From positions 1-21,820 of IMG/VR virus record IMGVR_UViG_3300008963_000040: a stretch of DNA of 21,820 nucleotides, one strand, 5' to 3'. Origin of the DNA: a virus. Below are positions 16,651-21,820 of this stretch, piece after piece. The notes below the pieces were generated by a model, which did no database searches, had not been told where the DNA came from, and saw only the letters and a list, made by a program, of their open reading frames with translations. The first letter of the stretch is position 1. The number at the start of each line of letters is the position of its first letter. The translations under genes were made by a program, and so were the position numbers.

Positions 16651-16884
16651 ATGCATCCAAATATGGAAAATTTATCAGAACTAACTGACACCGAGTTAGA
16701 TCAAAAAATAATGAAATTAAATCGATATTATTTTCTTACAAACAATGAACAAGTTAAACAGCAAATGCTTATGGTGCTTGATGATCTTCAGTTAGAAAAA
16801 GAAAACCGTAGGATTCGTGAACAACTTAAACAATCTCAAAACAATGATGATAACGACCTTGACAATTTGATCAATATCAGTTAA
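16651..16884 (+). CDS. small conserved phage coiled-coil protein
   Basis: This 77-residue protein starts LSELTDTELDQKIMKLNRYYF, then a hydrophilic helix VKQQMLMVLDDLQLEKENRRIREQLKQ-type pattern (heptad-like, about 36-62), and an Asn/Asp-rich tail. It is probably helical and oligomeric. I recall similar short proteins in marine T4-like phages near structural genes but know no function. The ATG follows the previous stop by 3 nt; only a weak CAGGTG precedes it, suggesting coupling to the upstream gene. Confidence 0.65.
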   Translation: MHPNMENLSELTDTELDQKIMKLNRYYFLTNNEQVKQQMLMVLDDLQLEKENRRIREQLKQSQNNDDNDLDNLINIS

Positions 16885-16894
16885 ACTTTAGATA

Positions 16895-17455
16895 ATGCTC
16901 ATGAAAACAGATGATTTAGGTATTCCACGTTTTTCTAATCGTGATCTAATAGACATGATTTATTCAGGTCATGCGGATAAAGTCCATGTGGTGTTGTGTG
17001 ATGCAAACGATGATGTAGACAAGTTTAATGCCGCTATGGAAGCGCAAGGCTTTGACAAACTGCAAAAGTATATTCCACTAGATGTAGATCAAAAGACGTT
17101 TGACGGTGTATGCCAAAGTGAATGGTTTATGCCTGATGAATACAAGAACCTAGATATCGGTGCAGAAATAATGTCACGCCTAATACACAAGTTAAACATT
17201 ATTGATGCTTACGAAATGCAAGAAACAGTAGAATGGACGAGAGTTTGTGAAGAACTTGAAGCGTTTGAAGAACGCGGTATGGAAAATCTACTACGCTACA
17301 TGATCTATCTCGTGGACTTTATGCGTGAGAACAATATCGTATGGGGTGTAGGACGTGGATCAAGTGTAGCAAGTTATGTGCTGTATTTGATAGGTGTGCA
17401 TCGCATCGATTCAATTAGGTATAATTTAGACTGGCGTGAATTTTTGCGAGACTAA
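16895..17455 (+). CDS. truncated DNA polymerase III alpha (DnaE)-like protein
   Basis: The last ~75 residues of this 186-residue protein read like the start of the DnaE polymerase core. EELEAFEERGMENLLRYMIY (119-138) matches the helix of the form YELxVIxxMGFxxYFLIV. Next come DFMRENNIVWGVGRGSSVAS (141-160), matching the GPGRGSAAGS turn, and YVLYLIGVHRIDSIRYNLDW (161-180), matching LGIT-DP-RY-LLFERFL. The protein stops at FLRD, just before the place where DnaE has its catalytic PDIDxD, so it cannot be a working polymerase. The first ~115 residues are not recognised. The ATG at 16895 or the in-frame one at 16901 may be used; no strong ribosome-binding site is seen. It could bind DNA, modulate host Pol III, or serve as a decoy; all of that is inference. 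Confidence 0.7.
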   Translation: MLMKTDDLGIPRFSNRDLIDMIYSGHADKVHVVLCDANDDVDKFNAAMEAQGFDKLQKYIPLDVDQKTFDGVCQSEWFMPDEYKNLDIGAEIMSRLIHKLNIIDAYEMQETVEWTRVCEELEAFEERGMENLLRYMIYLVDFMRENNIVWGVGRGSSVASYVLYLIGVHRIDSIRYNLDWREFLRD

Positions 17456-17458
17456 ATA
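17451..17458 (+). promoter_or_regulatory. possible late promoter ACTAAATA
   Basis: ACTAAATA overlaps the stop of the DnaE-like gene and lies 24 nt ahead of the ATG at 17483, with TAGGAGAA between. It keeps the TAAATA core but differs from NATAAATA at one base. It merges with a 14-bp palindrome at 17455-17468. Confidence 0.45.
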
Positions 17459-17468
17459 TACGTATATT
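17455..17468. repeat. 14-bp perfect palindrome AATATACGTATATT
   Basis: The sequence equals its own reverse complement. It lies in the leader just before the ribosome-binding site of the gene at 17483 and overlaps the possible late element. It could be a protein-binding site; in AT-rich DNA chance is also possible. Confidence 0.5.
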
Positions 17469-17482
17469 ATAGGAGAACCAGT

Positions 17483-17881
17483 ATGGTACAAAAATCAAAA
17501 GGTCGTAAAATTTACAGAACGATGCAAGGTAAGCAGGTTGACCTTGATTTGCTTATAAAAAGAAATGAACACGTGCCTGCCGTAGGCAATGCAAAAGTTA
17601 ATGCTCGCGGCGACGAGCTTGGCCCAGGCGGAAAAATTATCCGCAAACGCGAAGAAGTTGTTCAAGATTATTACCAAAAAAATAAACCAGTTGCTGACGA
17701 AGTAGTACTTAAACAATCAAAAACACAACCTATAGCAGATGATATAGCAGAGATGGAACAACTGGATAACGAAACTGTTCCAGAAAAACCGTCAACAAGT
17801 AACAAACGTACTACTTCACAAAAAAAACAAACCTGGATAGAAGATAGCAACGGAAATTTCAAACCCAAGGACAATAAATGA
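17483..17881 (+). CDS. conserved charged phage protein
   Basis: This 132-residue hydrophilic protein has GKQVDLDLLIKRNEHVPAVG at 16-35, then KVNARGDELGPGGKIIRKRE (38-57) and a disordered, Lys/Thr/Ser-rich tail ending in WIEDSNGNFKPK. The central NARGD-GPGGKII block is one I associate with a conserved protein of marine T4-like phages; its function is not known to me. The strong ribosome-binding site TAGGAGAA and a possible late element suggest late expression. The stop overlaps the co-chaperonin start (ATGA), so the two are probably translated together. Confidence 0.7.
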   Translation: MVQKSKGRKIYRTMQGKQVDLDLLIKRNEHVPAVGNAKVNARGDELGPGGKIIRKREEVVQDYYQKNKPVADEVVLKQSKTQPIADDIAEMEQLDNETVPEKPSTSNKRTTSQKKQTWIEDSNGNFKPKDNK

Positions 17882-18282
17882 CTATTAATTTAAATACCAT
17901 AACAGGAACACTCAAACCGGTAAAAAACCGTGTAATAGTTTCAGATATGTATTTCGGAGAACAGCGCACAAAAGGCGGAATTATTATAGCAGACGACGAC
18001 GGTAAGACACGTGGAATTTATCCACGCTGGGGTCGTGTACATGCTAAAGGACCTGAAAACACAGAACCATACGATGTAGGTGATTGGATTCTTGTTGAAC
18101 ACGGTCGTTGGACCAGAAGTGTTAAAATTGATGAAGGCGAAGGTGAAAAAGAACTTCGCATGGTTGAAGCAGAATCAGTTTTAGGTTGGAGTAAAACCAA
18201 ACCTGACGATGTGCAGATAGGAGCAGAATATGCTGATGGAGAAGCAGCAACCATTGATCCTAGCCAATTTGTCAACACATGA
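17878..18282 (+). CDS. 31: GroES-like co-chaperonin (gp31 analogue)
   Basis: This 134-residue protein has the GroES fold pattern. The N-terminal strand LKPVKNRVIVSD is followed by the mobile loop (about 25-41), carrying the hydrophobic GGIII (33-37) that docks on GroEL. Then come RWGRVHAKGP and YDVGDWILVEHGRWTRSVKI, matching the GroES core. It is longer than E. coli GroES (97) and T4 gp31 (111), with an extended acidic C-terminus. In T4, gp31 replaces host GroES so that the major capsid protein fits in the GroEL cage; the same role is likely here. An AAGGAC just upstream and the 4-nt overlap show coupling to the preceding gene. An intrinsic terminator follows 14 nt after the stop. Confidence 0.85.
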   Translation: MTINLNTITGTLKPVKNRVIVSDMYFGEQRTKGGIIIADDDGKTRGIYPRWGRVHAKGPENTEPYDVGDWILVEHGRWTRSVKIDEGEGEKELRMVEAESVLGWSKTKPDDVQIGAEYADGEAATIDPSQFVNT

Positions 18283-18296
18283 CTTAAAAAGCAAAT

Positions 18297-18324
18297 TAGG
18301 CAAATTAGATTCTGCCTATTTTTT
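18297..18324 (+). terminator. intrinsic terminator after the co-chaperonin gene
   Basis: TAGGCA (18297-18302) pairs with TGCCTA (18313-18318) across a 10-nt loop, followed directly by six T. It lies 14 nt past the co-chaperonin stop and separates the late block from the MazG-like gene. The 18282-18404 gap holds nothing else I can support. Confidence 0.75.
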
Positions 18325-18403
18325 AATAAATGATAGACAAGAGCGACAAAAATGTTATTGTTTATAGATCAAATTAAACTTGAACTTATAAAAAGAGGAA
18401 AGC

Positions 18404-18769
18404 ATGACTAATCCATTTAAAGACATTGACAGATTTCATACAGCATGTGATCAGGAGCCAAGCGAAGAAAATTACAAAATGTATATCAGTCTCATTGATG
18501 AAGAACACAACGTAGAACTCAAAGAAGCATTGGATTCCGGAGACAGAGTTGAACAACTGGATGCGTTAATTGATATTTTAGTTGTAACTATGGGTGCTAT
18601 ACGAGCAGGAGGATTCAACGGCGAAGCTGCTTGGCAGGAAGTAATGAAAACCAATTTTGCAAAAATAGATCCTGAAACAGGAAAAGTTCGCAAACGCGAA
18701 GATGGAAAAGTTCTCAAACCTTCAAATTGGATTCCACCCAATCTAACACCATTTGTTAATAGTCATTAA
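18404..18769 (+). CDS. MazG-like nucleotide pyrophosphohydrolase
   Basis: This 121-residue protein has the all-alpha NTP pyrophosphatase pattern. DEEHNVELKEAL (32-43) supplies the Glu cluster (E33, E34, E38, E41), and LDALIDILVVTMGAIRAGG (52-70) gives the Asp ligands D53 and D57 of the Mg2+ site. The C-terminal half (AAWQEVMKTNFAKIDPETGK, VLKPSNWIPPNL) is the substrate-lid region usual in phage members. Such enzymes hydrolyse (d)NTPs to monophosphate and pyrophosphate. Marine phage MazG has been proposed to alter ppGpp or nucleotide pools, but dCTP/dGTP-type activity is better supported. AGAGGAAAG precedes the ATG. It stands alone after a terminator and before a hairpin-promoter region. Confidence 0.8.
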   Translation: MTNPFKDIDRFHTACDQEPSEENYKMYISLIDEEHNVELKEALDSGDRVEQLDALIDILVVTMGAIRAGGFNGEAAWQEVMKTNFAKIDPETGKVRKREDGKVLKPSNWIPPNLTPFVNSH

Positions 18770-18792
18770 TATATACTTTTAATACTAAAAAG

Positions 18793-18821
18793 TTGACACG
18801 GGCTACAGCCCGTGTTATTAT
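18793..18821 (+). promoter_or_regulatory. sigma70-type early promoter with a palindromic spacer
   Basis: TTGACA (18793-18798, perfect -35) and TATTAT (18816-18821, 5/6 -10) are separated by exactly 17 bp. The inverted repeat ACACGGGC/GCCCGTGT (18796-18815) fills the spacer. Transcription should start near 18828, 53 nt ahead of the ParB-like ATG. Confidence 0.7.
18796..18815. repeat. GC-rich inverted repeat (8-bp arms, 4-nt loop)
   Basis: ACACGGGC and GCCCGTGT flank TACA. In AT-rich DNA this is a strong hairpin. It may be an operator, or a terminator for the MazG-like gene; the plus-strand tail TTATTATAA is U-poor, while on the minus strand CAACTTTTTAG follows. Confidence 0.75.
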
Positions 18822-18835
18822 AACTGTATTAGCAA

Positions 18836-18850
18836 AGAGCATTGTGCTCT
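18836..18850 (+). promoter_or_regulatory. leader hairpin ahead of the ParB-like gene
   Basis: AGAGCA and TGCTCT pair across TTG, just downstream of the expected transcript start, with TTTT some 6 nt beyond. It ends 30 nt ahead of the ATG and does not cover the ribosome-binding site AGAGGT. It may be a stabilising 5' hairpin or a weak attenuator. Confidence 0.45.
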
Positions 18851-18880
18851 GAGCAGTTTTATAGTAAAATAGAGGTAATT

Positions 18881-19948
18881 ATGGCTAAAAGAATTTCACG
18901 TAAACTTTCTGATGTAGTAACAGAAGTTAAACTTACTCTTGCAGCAGAACATGAAATTAATCAAGAAAAATTAAACGCACTAAGAGCACGAGTTGATGCT
19001 AACGGACATAGCTTTCCAATTGGTAGTATGATGTTACCAATTGATCTTTTGTGGATCGATTATGAAGTACAAAGAGATGTAATTATTAAACATATTATTA
19101 GCATTATTAAGCGTTATGATCCTCGCTTGTGCTCGCCGGTGAGTGCTTGTACTGATGTTTTTGACATCGAAAATCAGCGTTCTCCTATTATGACATTTGA
19201 CGGTCAACATCGTACCATTGCAACAGCAGTACTAGGATTCGAATACGTTCCGTGTATTGTAATCGAAACCGACGATATTCAATTTCCTAGTTATGCATTT
19301 GAGGAATGTAATATGAGTACTAAAAAACTTAAGCCACAGGATATTCATCGTAACCGATTGACTCGTTATAAGTTAGGCAGCCGAGCACAAAAAGATGTTA
19401 TTGCTCGTACTCTGCAAGATCAATTTGATAAAATCGGAGTTGATTTAGAAGACAAAGGTACACGCAAGTCTCCTAATCTCCGCGGCGATAATGATTACTT
19501 TTTTAGTCACTTTAAATATGCAGAAAAAGCAATCGAAGCAGACAACAGCGGGAAACTGATTTATAATATCTTAAAGTCTATTGTTACAGTGTATCCGCTT
19601 CAAGAAGAAGTAGACCAAGGCGTGTTTATTGGGCTGTATGAACTATCACGACTAGACCAAACTCGACAAGACCTGCCTGACAATTTTATGGAAGATATAC
19701 TGTACACTGTTAAAAAATCATTTAATAGCAGTTATATTGTTCATAGCAAAGCCAAACGTCAATGGGAACATATCAATCCTGGCGCAACTTGGAGTGCTCC
19801 AAGTGCTATGGCAAACTTCCTGCGTGAGGTTTATTTAATGAACGGCGGCGAAATTAATTTGCCTTATCACGGTGAAGGCGCCAAAATGCAGGTTGCTTCT
19901 AATCCAGTTGCAGGACTGTTTCCAAACAAGGAGTTATCCTATGCTTAA
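18881..19948 (+). CDS. ParB/DGQHR-like nuclease-domain protein
   Basis: This 355-residue protein is counted from the ATG at 18881, chosen because AGAGGT lies 5 nt ahead; a longer frame open to 18842 runs back through the leader hairpin. The N-terminal half has the ParB/Srx-like pattern: an entry strand LPIDLLWIDYEVQRDVIIKH (52-71), then IMTFDGQHRTIATAVLG at about 103-119 with the DGQHR signature (107-111). DGQHR and ParB-N domains occur in plasmid partition proteins, DndB-type DNA modification regulators and some nucleases, and bind or hydrolyse nucleotides. The C-terminal half is alpha-helical and unrecognised. It is driven by the sigma70-type promoter and overlaps the next gene by 8 nt. A DNA-related regulator or nuclease is likely; which one cannot be read from the sequence. 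Confidence 0.7.
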   Translation: MAKRISRKLSDVVTEVKLTLAAEHEINQEKLNALRARVDANGHSFPIGSMMLPIDLLWIDYEVQRDVIIKHIISIIKRYDPRLCSPVSACTDVFDIENQRSPIMTFDGQHRTIATAVLGFEYVPCIVIETDDIQFPSYAFEECNMSTKKLKPQDIHRNRLTRYKLGSRAQKDVIARTLQDQFDKIGVDLEDKGTRKSPNLRGDNDYFFSHFKYAEKAIEADNSGKLIYNILKSIVTVYPLQEEVDQGVFIGLYELSRLDQTRQDLPDNFMEDILYTVKKSFNSSYIVHSKAKRQWEHINPGATWSAPSAMANFLREVYLMNGGEINLPYHGEGAKMQVASNPVAGLFPNKELSYA

Positions 19949-20486
19949 AGAAGCATTGGAAAATTTTACACAACCGGTGTATGTACGTACAAAACGTAGC
20001 ACAGAATCATATGCGACAACTGCCGCATATGTTACTGAAAATCTCAGACGGCTCGTTGAACTTTATCGTACTACCAAAAACGACGAACAAACTTATCGTC
20101 TAATACGCGATGATATTGATAACTCTTTGCGTCGTTACCATCAGTACTGTATTAAAGAAAACATCGGTGCCCATTATTTTGAACGTGGCCTTGAAGGAAA
20201 CGGGATTTTTGAACATATGGTTCCAGCAAGTACAATTCGTGACATGCTGATTGCACAAGTGATTACACCAGAACAAGCGTGTAACATGCCAACATGTCGA
20301 CTGAGTAAAGCAAATGATGATAAACTTCGAGAAGCAGGTTGGGCAAGTAAAACTCCTGATATCTACAACTTTTGGAAACGTTATGAATATAGTTTTGACA
20401 CAGAAAATCTGTTCGAAACCTACGATGGAATTGAAGTTGATCTAAATATGACACTCGATGATCATTTTAAAAGATTTATCAGTTGA
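19941..20486 (+). CDS. putative HNH-like nuclease / conserved phage protein
   Basis: This 181-residue protein starts at the ATG at 19941, chosen for the AAGGAGT at 19928-19934. Its N-terminal half is helical (LRRLVELYRTTKND, SLRRYHQYCI). The C-terminal half holds FEHMVP (90-95), followed by C114, MPTCRLSKANDDKL (116-129) and NFWKRYE. An EH-(V/M)-P strand with a downstream Cys/Asn-(D/E)-x-K-L segment is reminiscent of the HNH/His-Me finger arrangement, with H92 as the general base and N125 or D126 near the metal. The metal-binding second His is not obvious, so this is a weak call. It overlaps the ParB-like gene by 8 nt, so the two are translated together and may act together. Confidence 0.5.
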   Translation: MLKEALENFTQPVYVRTKRSTESYATTAAYVTENLRRLVELYRTTKNDEQTYRLIRDDIDNSLRRYHQYCIKENIGAHYFERGLEGNGIFEHMVPASTIRDMLIAQVITPEQACNMPTCRLSKANDDKLREAGWASKTPDIYNFWKRYEYSFDTENLFETYDGIEVDLNMTLDDHFKRFIS

Positions 20487-20511
20487 CTAGAAAACGTTTA
20501 TATACTAATAT
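20483..20511 (+). promoter_or_regulatory. possible sigma70-type promoter for dexA
   Basis: TTGACT (20483-20488, overlapping the upstream stop) and TAATAT (20506-20511, 4/6) are 17 bp apart. They lie 24 nt before the DexA ATG, whose leader AGAGGTAATTA closely resembles that of the ParB-like gene. Confidence 0.4.
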
Positions 20512-20535
20512 AAGATATAACAAAAGAGGTAATTA

Positions 20536-21072
20536 ATGGCTACTCATGGTATGATAGATTTGGAAACACTTGATGTGTTTCCAACTGCAACTGTTCTTAG
20601 TTTAGGTGCTGTAAAATTTGATCCATTTTCAGAAGACGAACCGCATTCAGAACTGTATCTAAAAATTCTTATAGACGACCAAGATCGTCTAGGTCGCACT
20701 ACCAGTGATTCAACTATTGAATGGTGGAGTAAACAGGATCCTGCTGTAATGGAAGAAGCGTTTGATCAAACAGGTGCTGTAACTGTAGAAGAAGCATTAC
20801 GTCAGCTAAACAAATGGTGTGTAGGCATAGACGAACTTTGGGGACAGGGTTACGGATTTGATATGACCATGCTGGAAGATATGTATCGCAGCGTAGGCAA
20901 ACCTATTCCGTGGCAGTTTTGGCAGGTATCGGATGCTCGTACTATTACAAAACGTATGCCTCGTGATCCAAGAAAAGACATGCAAACTGACTTGCATAAT
21001 GCACTTGCTGATGCTTACTTCCAAGCTAAATCAGTACAGAAAATTTTCCATCACTTTGGGTTTGAAAAATAG
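20536..21072 (+). CDS. dexA: 3'-5' exonuclease, DexA-like (DEDDh)
   Basis: This 178-residue protein has the DEDDh exonuclease motifs in order. Exo I is MIDLET with D8 and E10, Exo II is GYGFDM with D109, and Exo III is HNALADA with H154 and D159. STIEWWSKQDP (58-68) matches the STIEWWKNQSP segment of T4 DexA. It is shorter than T4 DexA (227 residues). T4 DexA degrades single-stranded DNA 3'-5'; it may help with host DNA degradation or recombination. AGAGGT and a possible sigma70-type promoter precede it. A string of tiny genes follows after 10 nt. The assignment is strong from the motifs and the T4-like segment. Confidence 0.88.
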   Translation: MATHGMIDLETLDVFPTATVLSLGAVKFDPFSEDEPHSELYLKILIDDQDRLGRTTSDSTIEWWSKQDPAVMEEAFDQTGAVTVEEALRQLNKWCVGIDELWGQGYGFDMTMLEDMYRSVGKPIPWQFWQVSDARTITKRMPRDPRKDMQTDLHNALADAYFQAKSVQKIFHHFGFEK

Positions 21073-21082
21073 GAGTAACATC

Positions 21083-21238
21083 ATGGGAAAACATATTAAA
21101 ACACAAATGGACTATGATATGATTGAACAGCTAGCAAAAGAAGTATTTAGGTTGGACCCTGGCAATGCTGTTCTTGCTAAGTTTATGGAAATGGATAATT
21201 TTGAAGGATCGGAGTTGAGAAAATGTTTAAAGGACTGA
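21083..21238 (+). CDS. small hypothetical protein (51 aa)
   Basis: The ATG at 21083 follows TAGGAG by 6 nt, which sets the start; the frame is also open upstream into dexA. The product MGKHIKTQMDYDMIEQLAKE... is a single charged amphipathic helix region with no known domain. It overlaps the next start by 16 nt, typical of a phage small-gene chain. Confidence 0.6.
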   Translation: MGKHIKTQMDYDMIEQLAKEVFRLDPGNAVLAKFMEMDNFEGSELRKCLKD

Positions 21239-21363
21239 CACTGACTATTTTCATTGTTACTCTAATGCTGATTGCACCAGCATACATCATGGCATTTACA
21301 TCTGACGACTATGCTCGTCAATGTAAAATGAGCATTGCAGTGCCCTGCATAAACACAGAATAA
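21223..21363 (+). CDS. small exported or membrane protein (46 aa)
   Basis: The ATG at 21223 has GGAG at 21211-21214. The product has one hydrophobic segment, LTLTIFIVTLMLIAPAYIMA (5-24), then a short hydrophilic tail with two Cys (C34, C42). It may be a single-pass membrane protein or a cleaved, secreted peptide (APAYIMA resembles a signal-peptide end). The TAATG overlap with the next gene suggests coupling. Confidence 0.6.
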   Translation: MFKGLTLTIFIVTLMLIAPAYIMAFTSDDYARQCKMSIAVPCINTE

Positions 21364-21539
21364 TGACTGTTGTTGATTTAGATAATATCGGTGTCAAAGT
21401 TGAAGACAGGCAAGCTGCTATAGATTGGCTTTTTAAACGCTATGGGCCAGCAGGAGACGAATGGGATATAGACGAATTGACATATGTAATATTTGCAGAT
21501 GATAAAAAAGCAACATACTTTATAATGAGGTTTTCATGA
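21363..21539 (+). CDS. small acidic hypothetical protein (58 aa)
   Basis: The start overlaps the previous stop (TAATG) and the stop overlaps the next start (ATGA). The product has VEDRQAAIDWLFKRYGP then DEWDIDELTYVIFADDKKA, an acidic alpha/beta-like small protein with no motif I know. Overlap at both ends and a fully open frame support that it is real. Confidence 0.55.
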   Translation: MTVVDLDNIGVKVEDRQAAIDWLFKRYGPAGDEWDIDELTYVIFADDKKATYFIMRFS

Positions 21540-21727
21540 TACGTTGGTGGGATTATATCATAGTCTTGTTTTATGCTGATATTATGACAGGATTTTTGTT
21601 AATGGGGTTTGCTGCCACAACATGGTATATGCCTTTTATTGCAGGCGGAGTTGTAGCATTTTTATGGAACAGCTGGACAGATTTTTACTGTCAATGGAGA
21701 CTGCACTATGAGGAAAGGCAACAATGA
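21536..21727 (+). CDS. small membrane protein (63 aa)
   Basis: The product MIRWWDYIIVLFYADIMTGF... has two likely membrane spans, about 7-28 and 32-45, around an aromatic, Gly-rich middle, and a short charged tail YEERQQ. Its size and position suggest a phage inner-membrane protein of unknown role. The start is coupled to the upstream gene by ATGA and its stop overlaps the next start. Confidence 0.6.
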   Translation: MIRWWDYIIVLFYADIMTGFLLMGFAATTWYMPFIAGGVVAFLWNSWTDFYCQWRLHYEERQQ

Positions 21728-21820
21728 GTGGGCAAAGACGTTGGATCAAATTCTGGGCAAGAACCGTAGGAATGCCTATCGGAGACACCGATAGCGATCG
21801 TCCAAGAAATCCACCTATAA
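21724..21820 (+). CDS. hypothetical phage protein, 5' part
   Basis: The start overlaps the previous stop (ATGA) and AGGAAAGG lies just ahead. Only 32 codons are visible: MSGQRRWIKFWARTVGMPIG then DTDSDRPRNPPI. The FWARTVGMP-GDT segment looks like one I associate with small conserved membrane proteins of marine T4-like phages. The gene runs off the window. Confidence 0.6.
   Translation, partial: MSGQRRWIKFWARTVGMPIGDTDSDRPRNPPI

Noticed and set aside
18352-18411. 19-codon ORF before the MazG-like gene
   Set aside because: It is too short, has no ribosome-binding site, and overlaps the start of a well-supported gene.
18842-18880. Longer N-terminus of the ParB-like protein
   Set aside because: It would run through the leader hairpin with no ribosome-binding site, whereas ATG 18881 has AGAGGT in the right place.
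19872-19940. Earlier ATG for the HNH-like protein
   Set aside because: AAGGAGT at 19928-19934 fits ATG 19941. The earlier start would give a 77-nt overlap without a ribosome-binding site.
20933-21082. Longer N-terminus of the 51-residue protein
   Set aside because: It lies inside dexA in another frame; TAGGAG directly ahead of ATG 21083 defines the start.
1-21820. tRNA genes, CRISPR arrays, integrase, insertion sequences
   Set aside because: I looked in the gaps and reading frames and saw no cloverleaf-like sequence, regular repeat-spacer pattern or transposase/integrase motif. Intergenic space is almost absent, so none is claimed.

Overview
The window looks like part of the genome of a T4-like myovirus of the open ocean, of the kind that infects SAR11 (Pelagibacter) or picocyanobacteria. 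The evidence is AT-rich DNA with dense, overlapping genes; T4-type late promoter elements (NATAAATA) ahead of structural genes; very large tail-fibre or baseplate proteins; a gp31/GroES-like co-chaperonin; a DexA-like 3'-5' exonuclease; and typical auxiliary genes (A-type Fe-S carrier, MazG-like pyrophosphohydrolase, UV endonuclease). No photosynthesis gene is present, so the host cannot be fixed from this window. No tRNA, CRISPR array, insertion sequence or integrase was seen.

Layout. (1) Positions 1-2700: the 3' end of a UvsE-type UV-damage endonuclease, an unknown overlapping ORF, a minus-strand exported HExxH metallopeptidase, a small coiled-coil protein, an SGNH-hydrolase-like protein and a minus-strand Cys4 zinc-binding protein. 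A 12-bp palindrome at 1427-1438 carries a late element on each strand, between two divergent genes. (2) Positions 2700-16650: a long plus-strand late block. It opens with an IscA/HesB-like protein, then a 2116-residue fibre/baseplate protein, a 120-residue protein, a 407-residue fibre, a 227-residue protein, a 1391-residue Ig-like-domain protein and a 204-residue protein. Three of these share an almost identical N-terminal module around NDGTGD and a fourth has a diverged copy, suggesting a common docking tag. (3) Positions 16650-18325: a small coiled-coil protein, a truncated DNA polymerase III alpha-like protein, a charged conserved phage protein and the co-chaperonin, closed by an intrinsic terminator. 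(4) Positions 18400-21820: an early/metabolic block. It holds a MazG-like protein, then a sigma70-type promoter whose 17-bp spacer is largely an inverted repeat, driving a ParB/DGQHR-like protein and a translationally coupled HNH-like protein. DexA and a chain of overlapping very small genes follow, and the last gene runs off the window.

Together, the late block builds the host-recognition end of the virion and the co-chaperonin helps fold virion proteins. The early block handles DNA and nucleotides. Points most worth a second look are two late genes whose ATG lies exactly 5 nt after the late element with no ribosome-binding site, the catalytically incomplete DnaE-like protein, the hairpin-in-spacer promoter with its ParB-like/HNH-like pair, and the Fe-S carrier encoded at the head of the tail operon.
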